From: an uncultured Bacteroidia bacterium
Lineage (GTDB): Bacteria; Bacteroidota; Bacteroidia; Bacteroidales; Prolixibacteraceae
Assembly: GCA_903834845.1 (NCBI GenBank)
Contig: CAILKW010000349.1
Location: forward strand, 1 to 34,846
DNA: 34,846 bases
Direction: 5' to 3'
Shown: positions 8,693 to 17,575 of the stretch, piece by piece
Layout of the letters: every line of letters starts with the position of its first letter
How positions within the stretch are numbered: the first letter of the stretch is position 1
The notes under the pieces: generated by a model
The model's database searches: none
Seen by the model: only the letters and a program-made list of their open reading frames with translations
Told to the model about the DNA's origin: nothing
Made by a program: the position numbers and the translations under genes

Positions 8693-10165
8693 TTATCCAA
8701 TATCTTTAACGTTTTTTAACGAAACCGATGTTTTTTTTTGAATAAAAATCAACCCAAGAAAAGTTATTGCTCCGTTAATTATAATTAATTCAAAACCAAT
8801 TTGATAGCCATTAAACAATTGCTCTGAATTTGCATCAACAGCCCAGGCAATAAAAGGGGAGCATATAGTAATTAATGGAACCCAGCGATCTTTGACTTGT
8901 TTTCGAGTGAGAAACCCGAATGCAAACAGACCAAGAAGCGGCCCGTAGGTGTAGCCTGCGGCTTTAAAAACTGCAACAACTACACTTTGATCGTTAATAA
9001 TCCTGAAGATCATAATCACCATAAACAGCAAAAAGGAAAAAGCAATGTGGGTACGCTGCAACAGCTTTTTCATCATTTCCTGCGGACGGTTTTTTATATC
9101 CAAAAAATCAATACAAAAGGCGGTAGTCAGAGAGGTAAGAGCAGAATCTGCACTTGCGTAGTTTGCGGCTGTAATTCCCAGCAAAAAAAAGATTCCGATC
9201 ATCAAATTCATGTGATTAAGTGCGAGCATTGGGAACAGGTAATCCGATTTTTGAGGTAACTGAATCCCATTCGTATTGGCAAAAATGTATAGTAATACTC
9301 CAAGCAATAGAAACATTCCAACTACAAAGACAAAAATTGCACTGAAAGTAAGCATATTTTTTTGAGCTTCCTTCAGACTTTTGCAAGTAAGATTTTTTTG
9401 CATCATATCCTGATCAAGACCTACCATCACAATAGTGACAAAGATTCCGGCAATAAATTGTTTAAAAAAGTATTTGCCTGACTTCATATCCCATTCAAAT
9501 ATTCTCGAATAAGGATGCTCGTTAATTTTTTGCAATGTTTCAGCAACAGACCAATCGAAACTGGAAAATATATAGTAGATAGTTAGAAACACCGCACTCA
9601 ACAAAAATATGGTTTGTAAGGAATCTGTCCAGATTATTGTTTTTACACCTCCCCTGTAGGTATAAACCCAGATAAGGAAAATGCTGATCAATACAGTTAT
9701 AGCAAATGGAATACCTATAGCATCGAACAGAGCCAATTGAAGAACTTCAGCTACCAAATACATTCGAAAGGCAGCACCAATAGTTCTTGAGAGGAGAAAA
9801 AAGAAAGATCCCGATTTGTAAGAATAAAACCCCAATCGTTTCTCAAGATAAGTGTAAATCGAAATGAGGTTAAGTTTATAGTAAACAGGGAGAAGAACGA
9901 GTGCAACAATCCAGAACCCAACTAGATTTCCCATAATAAACTCGAAGTATGTACTTGCTGAGTTCCCCACTTCACCGGGAACAGAGATAAAAGTAACACC
10001 GGAAATCGTTGTACCGATCATTCCAAAGGCAACAATAAACCAGGGTGATTTACGGTTAGCGGTAAAAAAAGTATCGGTGGTTGCCGATTTGCCTGTGATT
10101 TGGGCAATTATTATAAGCATAAGAAAATAACCACCAAGCAGAAATGCTACCAGAATTGGATTCAT
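8693..10165 (-). CDS. Sodium:solute symporter (SSS family)
   Basis: Inner-membrane Na+-coupled transporter of 490 aa with about 12-13 hydrophobic helices. Typical SSS features include an N-terminal helix with FLLGGYFLMLIIIAQ, the segment WFIVAFGMIGTTISGVTFIS, IWTDSLQTIFLL (TM5 region), and ITAANYASADSALTSLTTAF, which carries the Ser/Thr-rich sodium site of TM8. Its start overlaps the namZ stop by 4 bp (ATGA), so the two are translationally coupled. Given NamZ, a substrate such as MurNAc or a muropeptide sugar is a reasonable inference; Tannerella MurT is a transporter of the same kind. The sequence alone does not show the substrate. Confidence 0.9.
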   Translation of the reverse strand: MNPILVAFLLGGYFLMLIIIAQITGKSATTDTFFTANRKSPWFIVAFGMIGTTISGVTFISVPGEVGNSASTYFEFIMGNLVGFWIVALVLLPVYYKLNLISIYTYLEKRLGFYSYKSGSFFFLLSRTIGAAFRMYLVAEVLQLALFDAIGIPFAITVLISIFLIWVYTYRGGVKTIIWTDSLQTIFLLSAVFLTIYYIFSSFDWSVAETLQKINEHPYSRIFEWDMKSGKYFFKQFIAGIFVTIVMVGLDQDMMQKNLTCKSLKEAQKNMLTFSAIFVFVVGMFLLLGVLLYIFANTNGIQLPQKSDYLFPMLALNHMNLMIGIFFLLGITAANYASADSALTSLTTAFCIDFLDIKNRPQEMMKKLLQRTHIAFSFLLFMVIMIFRIINDQSVVVAVFKAAGYTYGPLLGLFAFGFLTRKQVKDRWVPLITICSPFIAWAVDANSEQLFNGYQIGFELIIINGAITFLGLIFIQKKTSVSLKNVKDIG

Positions 10166-11388
10166 TTTATAGTTTTAAAATCGGGGTACAACAAATATTT
10201 TTGACGAATAACGGCATAATTTGCCAATTCTTCCTCCCAGGTTTTCCTAATTTCAGCTTCCGTTTTGCCTTCAAGGATAAGTTTCAAAGTCGTGTCATTT
10301 CCCATCAACTGATTAAACCATCGGCTTCTTGTCAGAAATTCATCTTTATTTTCAAACTTGAGAAGCCAGCTAATAAAATAAGATAGAGTGAACTGAGGAA
10401 TCTTCTTTAATTTACGGAAATCCTCACCAAAGCACAATTTGTCTTTTTGAAGAGGATTAATTTCCATTCCTTTCAAGCTCTGTGGCGTAAACGAAAACGA
10501 CCCGAAGGATTTATTCGGATAACCTAAAACCTGAAATGGGTGTTGTGTACCGCGTCCCACACTTACACTTGTTGCTTCAAAAAAACATAATGATGGGTAT
10601 AGCCTTATAGCTAAATAGTTAGGCAAATTTGGAGATGGTCTTACCGGCGGTTTGTATTTCCGGGAATGAGTATAATTCGCAACTTTAATTATTTCAATTT
10701 GGGTTTGAACACCATTTTTCAGCCATTTTTCACCATTGATCATAAGTGCCAATTCGCCTATTGTACAGCCATGAACTACGGGAATTGGATCCATTCCGAC
10801 AAATGACTGAAAGGCAGTTTGAAGAATCGGACCATCAAAATAGTTGCCATTCGGATTAGGACGGTCGAGAACAAGCATCTTTATATTGTTCTCTGCACAT
10901 GCCTCCATCATATAGTGCAAAGTGCTTATGAAAGTATAAAATCTGCATCCAACATCTTGTATGTCAAATATAATGATATCAATTCCTGTTAGTTGTTCTG
11001 CTGTTGGCTTTCGGTTTGTTCCATAGACTGAGATAATTGGAATACCAGTAGCGGCATCTTTTGAATTATCAATCAATTCACCTGCACCCGCTTCACCCCT
11101 AAACCCATGCTCAGGGGCAAAAATTTTAATTATCGTCATGTTATTGCTCAGCAGAAAGTCAACAAGATGCTGATAACCGATACGGGAAGTTTGATTAACT
11201 ACCAAACCCAATTTTTTCCCTTTCAATATTGGAAGATACAGATCGGGCTGATTTGCTCCGGTCAAAATCCTATTCCGGCTTGGATAACCTGTAAAGGCAA
11301 GACACAGAATTAACCAGAGCATTGTCAAGCGAAGTAACCAACTTCTGACTGTGAACATTTTCCGACTGTTTCCATTGACTTTAATCAT
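10162..11388 (-). CDS. namZ: Exo-beta-N-acetylmuramidase NamZ (DUF1343)
   Basis: Exported glycosidase of the DUF1343/NamZ family (GH171), which removes terminal MurNAc from peptidoglycan fragments. Hallmark motifs are all present: APEHGFRGEAGAGE, DIQDVGCRFYTF, LDRPNPNGNYFDGP and PIPVVHGCTIGELALMI. A hydrophobic signal segment spans about residues 17-33; an alternative start at Met11 would still leave it intact. The length of 408 aa is normal. It overlaps the downstream SSS symporter by 4 bp and faces the GH3-serine hydrolase gene divergently. Together these mirror the Bacillus subtilis ybbC-nagZ-amiE peptidoglycan-recycling set. Confidence 0.92.
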   Translation of the reverse strand: MIKVNGNSRKMFTVRSWLLRLTMLWLILCLAFTGYPSRNRILTGANQPDLYLPILKGKKLGLVVNQTSRIGYQHLVDFLLSNNMTIIKIFAPEHGFRGEAGAGELIDNSKDAATGIPIISVYGTNRKPTAEQLTGIDIIIFDIQDVGCRFYTFISTLHYMMEACAENNIKMLVLDRPNPNGNYFDGPILQTAFQSFVGMDPIPVVHGCTIGELALMINGEKWLKNGVQTQIEIIKVANYTHSRKYKPPVRPSPNLPNYLAIRLYPSLCFFEATSVSVGRGTQHPFQVLGYPNKSFGSFSFTPQSLKGMEINPLQKDKLCFGEDFRKLKKIPQFTLSYFISWLLKFENKDEFLTRSRWFNQLMGNDTTLKLILEGKTEAEIRKTWEEELANYAVIRQKYLLYPDFKTIK

Positions 11389-11514
11389 GATATTTTAAAA
11401 CTTAGGTATGCTTTGATAATGTGCGAAAGTATTGATATGATTTCAAAAAATACGATACTTTAGTGTTGTTTTTTATTAAAAAGATTTAAAGGTTTTCTTT
11501 TTCGTTGTTTTGTC

Positions 11515-11522
11515 TATTTTTG
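11515..11522 (+). promoter_or_regulatory. Putative -7 promoter element for the GH3-serine hydrolase gene
   Basis: TATTTTTG matches TAnnTTTG, 37 bp upstream of the ATG, in the 171-bp divergent gap shared with namZ. On the opposite strand TACTTTCG (11424-11431) is a weaker candidate for namZ. Confidence 0.4.
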
Positions 11523-11559
11523 GGCGAAATCATTAAGCATGTTTTAAGTTTAAAAATAT

Positions 11560-14520
11560 ATGCGTAGGCCATTATTAATCACTATATTATCATTAATCAC
11601 CATATTACTTTCGGGTCAGAATAAAACCAGACCTCCATTTTTTCAGTACCAATCCGATCAATGGGTTGATTCTGTTTTAAACTCACTGTCTATTGACGAA
11701 AAAATTGGTCAGCTAATTATGATTCCTGCTTATCCATCAAAAGGGGCAACTCATATTTCGCAGTTAATCAACTTAGTACAGGATAATAAAATTGGCGGTA
11801 TCATAGCTATGGAGGGTGGTCCAATGCGCCTTGTAAATATGGTAAATCAACTTCAGGAAATTTCAAAAACCCCTCTTTTGGTTGCTATTGATGCTGAATA
11901 CGGTCTGGCAATGCGCCTCGACAGTTGTATTAAATACCCTTGTGGTTTTACAATTGGTGCTACACAAAACGATACCTTGGTTTTTAATTTGGGTGCAGAT
12001 CTTGGGCGGCAATGTAAAAGATTGGGTATCCATATCAATTTTGCCTCTGTTACCGATGTGAATAGTAATCCTCAAAACCCGGTTATCGGTTTCAATGCAT
12101 ACGGCGACAACCCAAAATTAGTTTTGAAAAAGTCAGTTTCGTTTGGTTCGGGGCTGCAATCACAACAAGTTTTGGCTATATTAAAACACTTTCCCGGATA
12201 CGGAAATATTCAAACAGATTCGCACTACTCGCTTCCCGTAAATCTTCAAAACAGAGCACAACTCGACTCTGTTGAACTTTTTCCTTTCCGAAACGCAGTA
12301 AAATATGGTATTGGTGGTGTAATGACCGGTCATTTTATTGTACCTGCATTAGACAGTACCAGTGTGGCATCCACTATTTCAAAAACAATTGTAAATGATT
12401 TATTGATTAGAGATTATGGCTTTGAAGGGTTGGTTGTTACCGATGCTATGAATATGGAGGGTGTGACAGAAAGTGAAAATAGTGAATCTTCAGAGGTAAA
12501 AGCCTTGGTTGCAGGAAACGATTTACTTGAATTTGTGAGTAATCCGGCGAAAACCATCAAAGCAGTGAAAGATGCAATTGAAAACGGGAAAATATCTGTT
12601 GCAGATATTAACCGGAAATGCAGGAAGATTTTAATGGTAAAACGTTGGGTTGGATTAAACAAATATGTTCCGGTAAAATCTGAAAATCTTTATTCCGATC
12701 TTAATCAATCCGCCTTCCGCATGACACTTCGGAATGTTGCCCAGCAATCGCTTACAGTACTCAGGAATGTTAATCACATTTTGCCTTTGAGACGGCTTGA
12801 TACTCTCAGAATTGCATCACTAAGTATCGGACGGGGAAATTTTACCGAATTCCAGCAATCATTAGCAAGATATACAGCAATGGATCATTTCTATATTGAA
12901 AAAACTGCTGACAACGAAATGATTAAAAAACTTTTAATCCAATTAAGAAAATACAATCTTGTGATAGCAGCCGTTAACAATCTTGGCAATATTGAATCAA
13001 CTGAATACGAGATAACCGACACTCAACAAAAAATAGTCAGAGAGGTTGCAACACAATTTAAATCGGTAATTGTCGCTTTCGGAAATCCTTACGTACTTAA
13101 TTATTTCGAAGAGGCGATGAAAGCAAAAAGCCTCATCGTTGCTTACGAAGAGAGTTTTGAATCACAGGATCTTACAGGGCAACTTATTTTTGGCGCATTC
13201 GCTTCGCAAGGAAAACTGCCGGTTACAGTAAATAATAATTTTCATTCGGGTGATGGTTTGGTTACCTCAGCCGCTGACCGTTTTAAATATACCCTACCGG
13301 AGGAGTTGGGAGTTGACTCTGCCTATCTAAAAAAACAGATTGATTCTTTGGTAAATGAGGGACTCAGGGAAAAAGCTTTTCCCGGATGTGCAGTTTTTTT
13401 GGCAAAAAAAGGTAAAGTGTTTTTTCAGGAATTTTATGGATTTCAAACTTATAGCGGAGAGCGTCCCATACTTCAGGATGATTTATTCGATTTTGCTTCA
13501 TTAACCAAAATATTGGCACCCATACCTGCTTTAATGCGATTTTATGATGAGAAAAAGTTTCTCGTAAATAAAAGAATGAGTGACTATTGGCCCGACTGGA
13601 AAGGGAGTAACAAGCAGGAGATACTTGTTGCAGACGTTCTTTCGCATCAGGCACGATTGAAGTCTGGTATTCCTTTCTGGATTAAAACTGTTGATTCAGA
13701 CGGCAATTTCAAACCGGGATATTACTCTAAGGATTCGACAGATATATTCTCACTTAGAGTGTGTAAGAATCTCTATGTTTTGAACAGTTTTGGCGATTCG
13801 GTCTATGCTGCTATTAAGAAGTCCTCGCTGTTAAAACGAAAACGTTACGTTTATTCCGATCTCGGTTTTATCGTTTTTCCACGCATCATTGAGTCTCTCA
13901 GCCGAAAAGATTATGAAACCTATCTTAAAGAAAATTTTTACCGTCCGCTTGGTGCTTATACACTCACTTACAGACCACATTTGTATCAACCAATCCCAAA
14001 AATGGTTCCTACAGAATTCGATGATACGTTCCGTAAAGAACAGTTGCAAGGATTTGTACACGACGAAAGTGCTGCCGTTCTTGGTGGTATCTCTGGTAAC
14101 GCAGGGCTATTCGGAACAATAAACGATGCTGCTAAAATGATGCAAATGTATTTGAATTACGGGTCTTATGGTGGCGACCGGTATTTGTCGGCGACAACCA
14201 TGAAGGAATGGACAAAGCGACACTTTGCGAATTTAAATAACCGGCGTGGCTATGGATTCGATAAACCGTCAATACATAATATTTCAAAAACAACTTATGC
14301 TTCATACCCTGCAACAATGCCAAGTGATTCCAGTTTCGGACACAGTGGTTTCACTGGCACTTTCGCATGGGCAGACCCCGAAACAGGTATTTTGTTTTTA
14401 TTTTTCTCCAACCGAATATACCCTACCCGCCTGAATAACCAGATTAATCACTTAAATATTCGCGAAACAATTCAGGAAATGGCATATAAGATCGTTCAAC
14501 AAGCGGAATCCGACAGGTGA
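11560..14520 (+). CDS. Fused GH3 beta-N-acetylglucosaminidase and serine hydrolase (NagZ-AmiE-like)
   Basis: Large exported enzyme (986 aa, signal peptide about 1-19). The N-terminal GH3 domain (about 30-370) has the NagZ-type signature KHFPGYGNIQTDSH (209-222), where the Asp-His pair is the usual acid/base dyad, and the nucleophile Asp295 in VVTDAMNM. A GH3 C-terminal domain follows (about 390-570). The last 390 residues are a beta-lactamase/AmiE-like serine hydrolase with SLTK (SxxK, Ser647), YSD as the second motif, and HSGFTG near the end. In Bacillus these are separate genes, nagZ and amiE, which strip GlcNAc and stem peptides from muropeptides. The fusion, divergent from namZ, supports a role in peptidoglycan turnover. 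Substrate is inferred from family and context. Confidence 0.92.
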   Translation: MRRPLLITILSLITILLSGQNKTRPPFFQYQSDQWVDSVLNSLSIDEKIGQLIMIPAYPSKGATHISQLINLVQDNKIGGIIAMEGGPMRLVNMVNQLQEISKTPLLVAIDAEYGLAMRLDSCIKYPCGFTIGATQNDTLVFNLGADLGRQCKRLGIHINFASVTDVNSNPQNPVIGFNAYGDNPKLVLKKSVSFGSGLQSQQVLAILKHFPGYGNIQTDSHYSLPVNLQNRAQLDSVELFPFRNAVKYGIGGVMTGHFIVPALDSTSVASTISKTIVNDLLIRDYGFEGLVVTDAMNMEGVTESENSESSEVKALVAGNDLLEFVSNPAKTIKAVKDAIENGKISVADINRKCRKILMVKRWVGLNKYVPVKSENLYSDLNQSAFRMTLRNVAQQSLTVLRNVNHILPLRRLDTLRIASLSIGRGNFTEFQQSLARYTAMDHFYIEKTADNEMIKKLLIQLRKYNLVIAAVNNLGNIESTEYEITDTQQKIVREVATQFKSVIVAFGNPYVLNYFEEAMKAKSLIVAYEESFESQDLTGQLIFGAFASQGKLPVTVNNNFHSGDGLVTSAADRFKYTLPEELGVDSAYLKKQIDSLVNEGLREKAFPGCAVFLAKKGKVFFQEFYGFQTYSGERPILQDDLFDFASLTKILAPIPALMRFYDEKKFLVNKRMSDYWPDWKGSNKQEILVADVLSHQARLKSGIPFWIKTVDSDGNFKPGYYSKDSTDIFSLRVCKNLYVLNSFGDSVYAAIKKSSLLKRKRYVYSDLGFIVFPRIIESLSRKDYETYLKENFYRPLGAYTLTYRPHLYQPIPKMVPTEFDDTFRKEQLQGFVHDESAAVLGGISGNAGLFGTINDAAKMMQMYLNYGSYGGDRYLSATTMKEWTKRHFANLNNRRGYGFDKPSIHNISKTTYASYPATMPSDSSFGHSGFTGTFAWADPETGILFLFFSNRIYPTRLNNQINHLNIRETIQEMAYKIVQQAESDR

Positions 14521-14525
14521 GGAAG

Positions 14526-14554
14526 AAAACTGTTGTAAAACAGTTTTTTGTTTT
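14526..14554 (+). terminator. Terminator after the GH3-serine hydrolase gene
   Basis: AAAACTGTT pairs perfectly with AACAGTTTT (9-bp stem, 4-nt loop, 14526-14547), followed by TTGTTTT. It lies 5 bp after the stop codon. The rest of the gap to 14779 is AT-rich with no other recognisable feature. Confidence 0.8.
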
Positions 14555-14779
14555 AAATATTTTTTATTCAAAATAAATACACAATTAATTGATTTTCTGT
14601 TATTTAATTTTGTAATAGAATTTTCGAATTGTTAATAATTCTAAATTTTAAGTTGTTTCACGAAAAGATGTCTTTACTCAGTATCAGTATTGGATATTTA
14701 ATGGTAATTTTCGGCGTACAAAATTGATAAACTTGTTTAATTGAATATTTTAATTACTAATTTTTTAAAACTTTTTGCT

Positions 14780-15031
14780 ATGACAATAAAGATAACCTTT
14801 AACGAGCTTCGGGATATCAAGGATCATTTACCTCACGGTTCGATGCAACGGATTGCACAGGAGCTTGGAATTGAAGTTGAGACCGTGAGGAATTATTTTG
14901 GTGGTTCGAATTACGAAAAAGGAAAAAGTGTAGGTATGCACATCGAACAAGGACCGCAAGGTGGAATCATACTTCTTGATGATGCCACTATTCTGGAAAA
15001 AGCTCAGGCAATATTGGAAGAAAAAGACTAA
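14780..15031 (+). CDS. Small helix-turn-helix DNA-binding protein
   Basis: An 83-aa protein starting MTIKITFNELRDIKDHLP; the ORF-track start at 14741 adds 13 residues that do not fit the family. The segment GSMQRIAQELGIEVETVRNYFGG is a clear helix-turn-helix, in which the second helix would read DNA. The rest (GMHIEQGPQGGIILLDD) is strand-rich, followed by an Ala/Glu helix. I recall this as a conserved small Bacteroidota DNA-binding family of unknown role. It is followed after 5 bp by the DUF1080 gene, so they share a transcript; it could regulate that gene or be an unrelated global factor. Confidence 0.85.
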   Translation: MTIKITFNELRDIKDHLPHGSMQRIAQELGIEVETVRNYFGGSNYEKGKSVGMHIEQGPQGGIILLDDATILEKAQAILEEKD

Positions 15032-15036
15032 ACAAC

Positions 15037-15834
15037 ATGAAAAAACTTGTTCTTATTTGTGTCGCGCTGTGTATCGCAGTGAGCGGCTTTACCCAAAAAG
15101 GTGCGAAATCTCTTTTTAACGGAAAAAACCTAAAAGGTTGGGAGACTTACGTTGGTGCTAAAGAAAAAGGTAGTGCACCTATTGGCTTAAATGTTGATCC
15201 ATTGAAAATCTTTACTATTGTGAAAATGGATGGTGCTAATGTTTTGCGTATATCAGGCGAGGTAAATGCCTCAATTGCAACAGTGAAAGAGTACGAAAAC
15301 TACCACGTGCAGATGGTTTTCAAATGGGGTGAAAAAGTTTACCGTCAACTAAACTCAGGTTTGTTATATCACAGTTACGGATCATTTGGTGCAGGATTGG
15401 ATGTATGGATGAGTTCACACGAATTTCAGTTATGTACAGCCAAAGTTGGTGACTCGTATTGTATGGGGAAAAGTTATTTCGAAATTCCCGTAGTGAAGAG
15501 TGCTGATGGAAAATCGTTTATCTATTCACCAACCGGTGAAAAAACAGATTTCGGCGATGGGAAAAAAGCAAAAAACGCATCAAAAGGTGCTGATTACGAA
15601 AAACCTAAGGGAGAATGGAATGTTGTTGATTTGTATTGCTTTGGCCGGACTGCGGTACATGTAGTAAACGGCAAGGTAAACATGGTTAATTATAACTCAG
15701 GGAAGATTGAAAACGGAGAAGTTATTCCTCTCTCGAAAGGGAAAATTCAAATACAGTCAGAAGGCGGAGAACTTTATGTAAAAAGTCTGAAATTGAATCC
15801 AATCAAAGAAATACCTGCCGAACTGCTTAAATAA
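15037..15834 (+). CDS. Secreted DUF1080 (3-keto-disaccharide hydrolase-like) protein
   Basis: Exported beta-jellyroll protein of 265 aa. A signal peptide covers about residues 1-19 (LVLICVALCIAVSGFTQ) and is followed by the family opening SLFNGKNLKGWETYVG. Later family features include FKWGEKVYRQLNSGLLYHSYG, WMSSHEFQLC and a final IQIQSEGGELYVKSLKLNPI. DUF1080 proteins have been linked to 3-keto-glycoside hydrolysis and glycan binding; the exact substrate here is unknown. It is co-transcribed with the small DNA-binding protein, and a strong terminator follows 53 bp downstream. Confidence 0.88.
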   Translation: MKKLVLICVALCIAVSGFTQKGAKSLFNGKNLKGWETYVGAKEKGSAPIGLNVDPLKIFTIVKMDGANVLRISGEVNASIATVKEYENYHVQMVFKWGEKVYRQLNSGLLYHSYGSFGAGLDVWMSSHEFQLCTAKVGDSYCMGKSYFEIPVVKSADGKSFIYSPTGEKTDFGDGKKAKNASKGADYEKPKGEWNVVDLYCFGRTAVHVVNGKVNMVNYNSGKIENGEVIPLSKGKIQIQSEGGELYVKSLKLNPIKEIPAELLK

Positions 15835-15887
15835 ATGTAATATACCAGAAATGTCGGGTTCTTGCTATATTTCAAAACCGACCCCAA

Positions 15888-15925
15888 AAAGGACATCTCA
15901 AATTAACGGAGATGGCCTTTTTTTT
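15888..15925. terminator. Bidirectional terminator between DUF1080 and Fic genes
   Basis: AAAGGACATCTC pairs with GAGATGGCCTTT with a single mismatch (15888-15920). It is followed on the plus strand by a run of T (15918-15925) and on the minus strand by five T residues. It sits between convergent genes and can serve both. Confidence 0.8.
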
Positions 15926-15966
15926 ATTACGATACATTCCAAACCTTGAGGGTTTTAGTTCATTGT

Positions 15967-16733
15967 TTATTCCTTTTCGCGTAAAATCGCTATTTCCTTT
16001 TTAAGAAACTTTGCATATTGATCATACATAAACTTATAAAACAGGGTAATATCTTCGCCGTTTCTTGCGTTTTCCAAGGCATTGATATATTTCATTCTGT
16101 CCTGTTTAAAGACTATTGACAACGGCAAATTAAACCCTGACTGAATAAAATTCATCAAAAGCCGTGAAGTACGTCCGTTACCATCGCCGAAAGGATGAAT
16201 ACTTACGAAATCGTAATGAAGCTTAAAAGCCAAATTGGTTTTTTCTCAAATGTCATAACCTTCTTTATTTCAACATTTGTTGAGTCACACAATTGTCTTA
16301 CCATTTCTGGTACTTTTTTGTAATCTGGGAAAAGCCGGTTTCCTGCTCTTACTCCCGATAACCTAAAATCACCTTTATCAGTTTCGTAGCTACCCAAAAT
16401 AGTATTTACTGTTTCGCCGGTGTGCATTTTAACTTTTGAGGCAATAGCCTGAATAAACTGTACAGTAACAGGTTTTAGTTCTCTGCCAGCCCGTATAACA
16501 AAATCGAGTGCCTTATAATAGTCAAGGACCATCAAATGATGTTCAATTGGTTTATTTCCGGCAGTCCGACCATATTCCAACAAATTAACAGTTTGCTTTT
16601 CGGTTAGTGTTGAGCCTTCAATCGCGGTAGAATGATGGGTAATAGCATAGTAAGTATATTTATCATGATCAATCACTCCTTTTGATAATCGCTGATAAAT
16701 ACCGGCCAATTCGCTGATTTCGTCTATTCTCAT
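15967..16733 (-). pseudogene. Fic family protein split by a one-base frameshift
   Basis: The 5' part (start at 16733, MRIDEISELAGIYQRL) carries the inhibitory-helix motif STAIEGSTL of class II Fic AMP-transferases. The 3' part (ORF 15967-16233) carries the perfect Fic catalytic motif HPFGDGNGR. The two halves are in different frames: in the first, GAG AAA AAA CCA runs to a stop at 16203, while shifting by one base inside the A6 run gives KTNLAFKLHYDFVSIHPF, the expected family sequence. A one-base loss in the homopolymer, or a sequencing error, explains this. If corrected, the protein would be about 255 aa with toxin-like AMPylation potential and self-inhibition. All catalytic residues look intact. 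The track start at 16877 is artificial. Confidence 0.85.
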
Positions 16734-16738
16734 GTTTG

Positions 16739-16746
16739 CAAAGTTA
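16739..16746 (-). promoter_or_regulatory. Putative -7 element for the Fic gene
   Basis: TAACTTTG on the minus strand matches TAnnTTTG and ends only 5 bp before the Fic ATG. If used, the mRNA would be nearly leaderless. Consensus match only. Confidence 0.3.
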
Positions 16747-16825
16747 AAAAAAATACCAATCATGGTTTCCAAAACCTTAAAAAACCAATCAAGGACTACT
16801 GCTAATCCATCCCATCGAAATTGTG

Positions 16826-16833
16826 TATCTTTG
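16826..16833 (+). promoter_or_regulatory. Putative -7 element for the HAD-GH92 operon
   Basis: TATCTTTG matches TAnnTTTG exactly, 32 bp before the HAD start codon, in the divergent gap with the Fic gene. Confidence 0.45.
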
Positions 16834-16865
16834 TAAACAGTAAAACTTGATAAAATAAACTGTAA

Positions 16866-17555
16866 ATGCACAAGCAAATAAAAATCATTGGGTTTGATGC
16901 CGATGATACTTTATGGGTAAATGAACCCTTTTTTCAGGATACAGAAAAAGAATTCTGCCAAATTCTGAAACCGTATAGTATTGAAACAGAGACTTCACAC
17001 GAACTTTTCAGAACTGAAATGCAGAATCTCGAAATTTACGGTTACGGCGCAAAAGGCTTTATCTTATCAATGATTGAAACTGCACTAAGTGTCACCAGAG
17101 GGAAAATTACTTCAGAAGAACTAAGCCGCATACTCGAAAACGGAAAAACTCTCCTAACAATGCCTATTCAACTCCTCTCTGGAGTAGAGAAAGTACTTGA
17201 AAAACTTCAGGGCAGGTACAAACTAATATTGGCAACAAAAGGCGATTTACTCGATCAGGAGCGGAAATTGCAAAAATCGGGACTTATTAACTATTTTCAT
17301 CATATCGAAATCATGAGCGACAAGCATGAAAATAACTACAAAAAACTACTCACACGGCTCGAAATCGAACCTTACGAATTTCTGATGGTTGGCAATTCGG
17401 TAAAATCAGACATTTTACCTGTTATAAACATCGGAGCAAAGGCTATCCACGTACCGTTCGAGACTATGTGGCAACATGAAAAAAATCACGCATCAATTGA
17501 CAATGAATTATATACAACAGTTTCCGAAATTTCTGAAATTTTGAGTTTACTCTAA
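16866..17555 (+). CDS. HAD-superfamily hydrolase (phosphatase-like)
   Basis: Cytoplasmic haloacid-dehalogenase-type phosphatase, 229 aa. Motif I is GFDADDTLW near residues 10-18, with the first Asp as the nucleophile and the second as acid/base. An alpha-helical cap follows. Motif II is KLILATKGD (Thr), and motif III/IV lies around KHENNYKKLL...FLMVGNSVKSDILP, with an Asn/Ser-Asp pattern slightly different from the usual GD.xxD. Substrate is unknown, often a sugar phosphate or nucleotide in this family. It lies 20 bp before the GH92 gene and is probably co-transcribed. Confidence 0.88.
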   Translation: MHKQIKIIGFDADDTLWVNEPFFQDTEKEFCQILKPYSIETETSHELFRTEMQNLEIYGYGAKGFILSMIETALSVTRGKITSEELSRILENGKTLLTMPIQLLSGVEKVLEKLQGRYKLILATKGDLLDQERKLQKSGLINYFHHIEIMSDKHENNYKKLLTRLEIEPYEFLMVGNSVKSDILPVINIGAKAIHVPFETMWQHEKNHASIDNELYTTVSEISEILSLL

Positions 17556-17575
17556 AATCAATCAACTATATTATT

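Noticed and set aside
16203-16260. Programmed -1 ribosomal frameshift in the Fic gene
   Set aside because: The heptamer context (G AAA AAA C) is not a good X XXY YYZ slippery site because the upstream tRNA would re-pair with a mismatch, and no downstream stem was seen. Error, phase variation or mutation is simpler.
16734-16877. N-terminal extension of the Fic ORF to 16877
   Set aside because: The extension is not Fic-like and overlaps the divergent HAD gene and its promoter; MRIDEISEL at 16733 is the plausible start.
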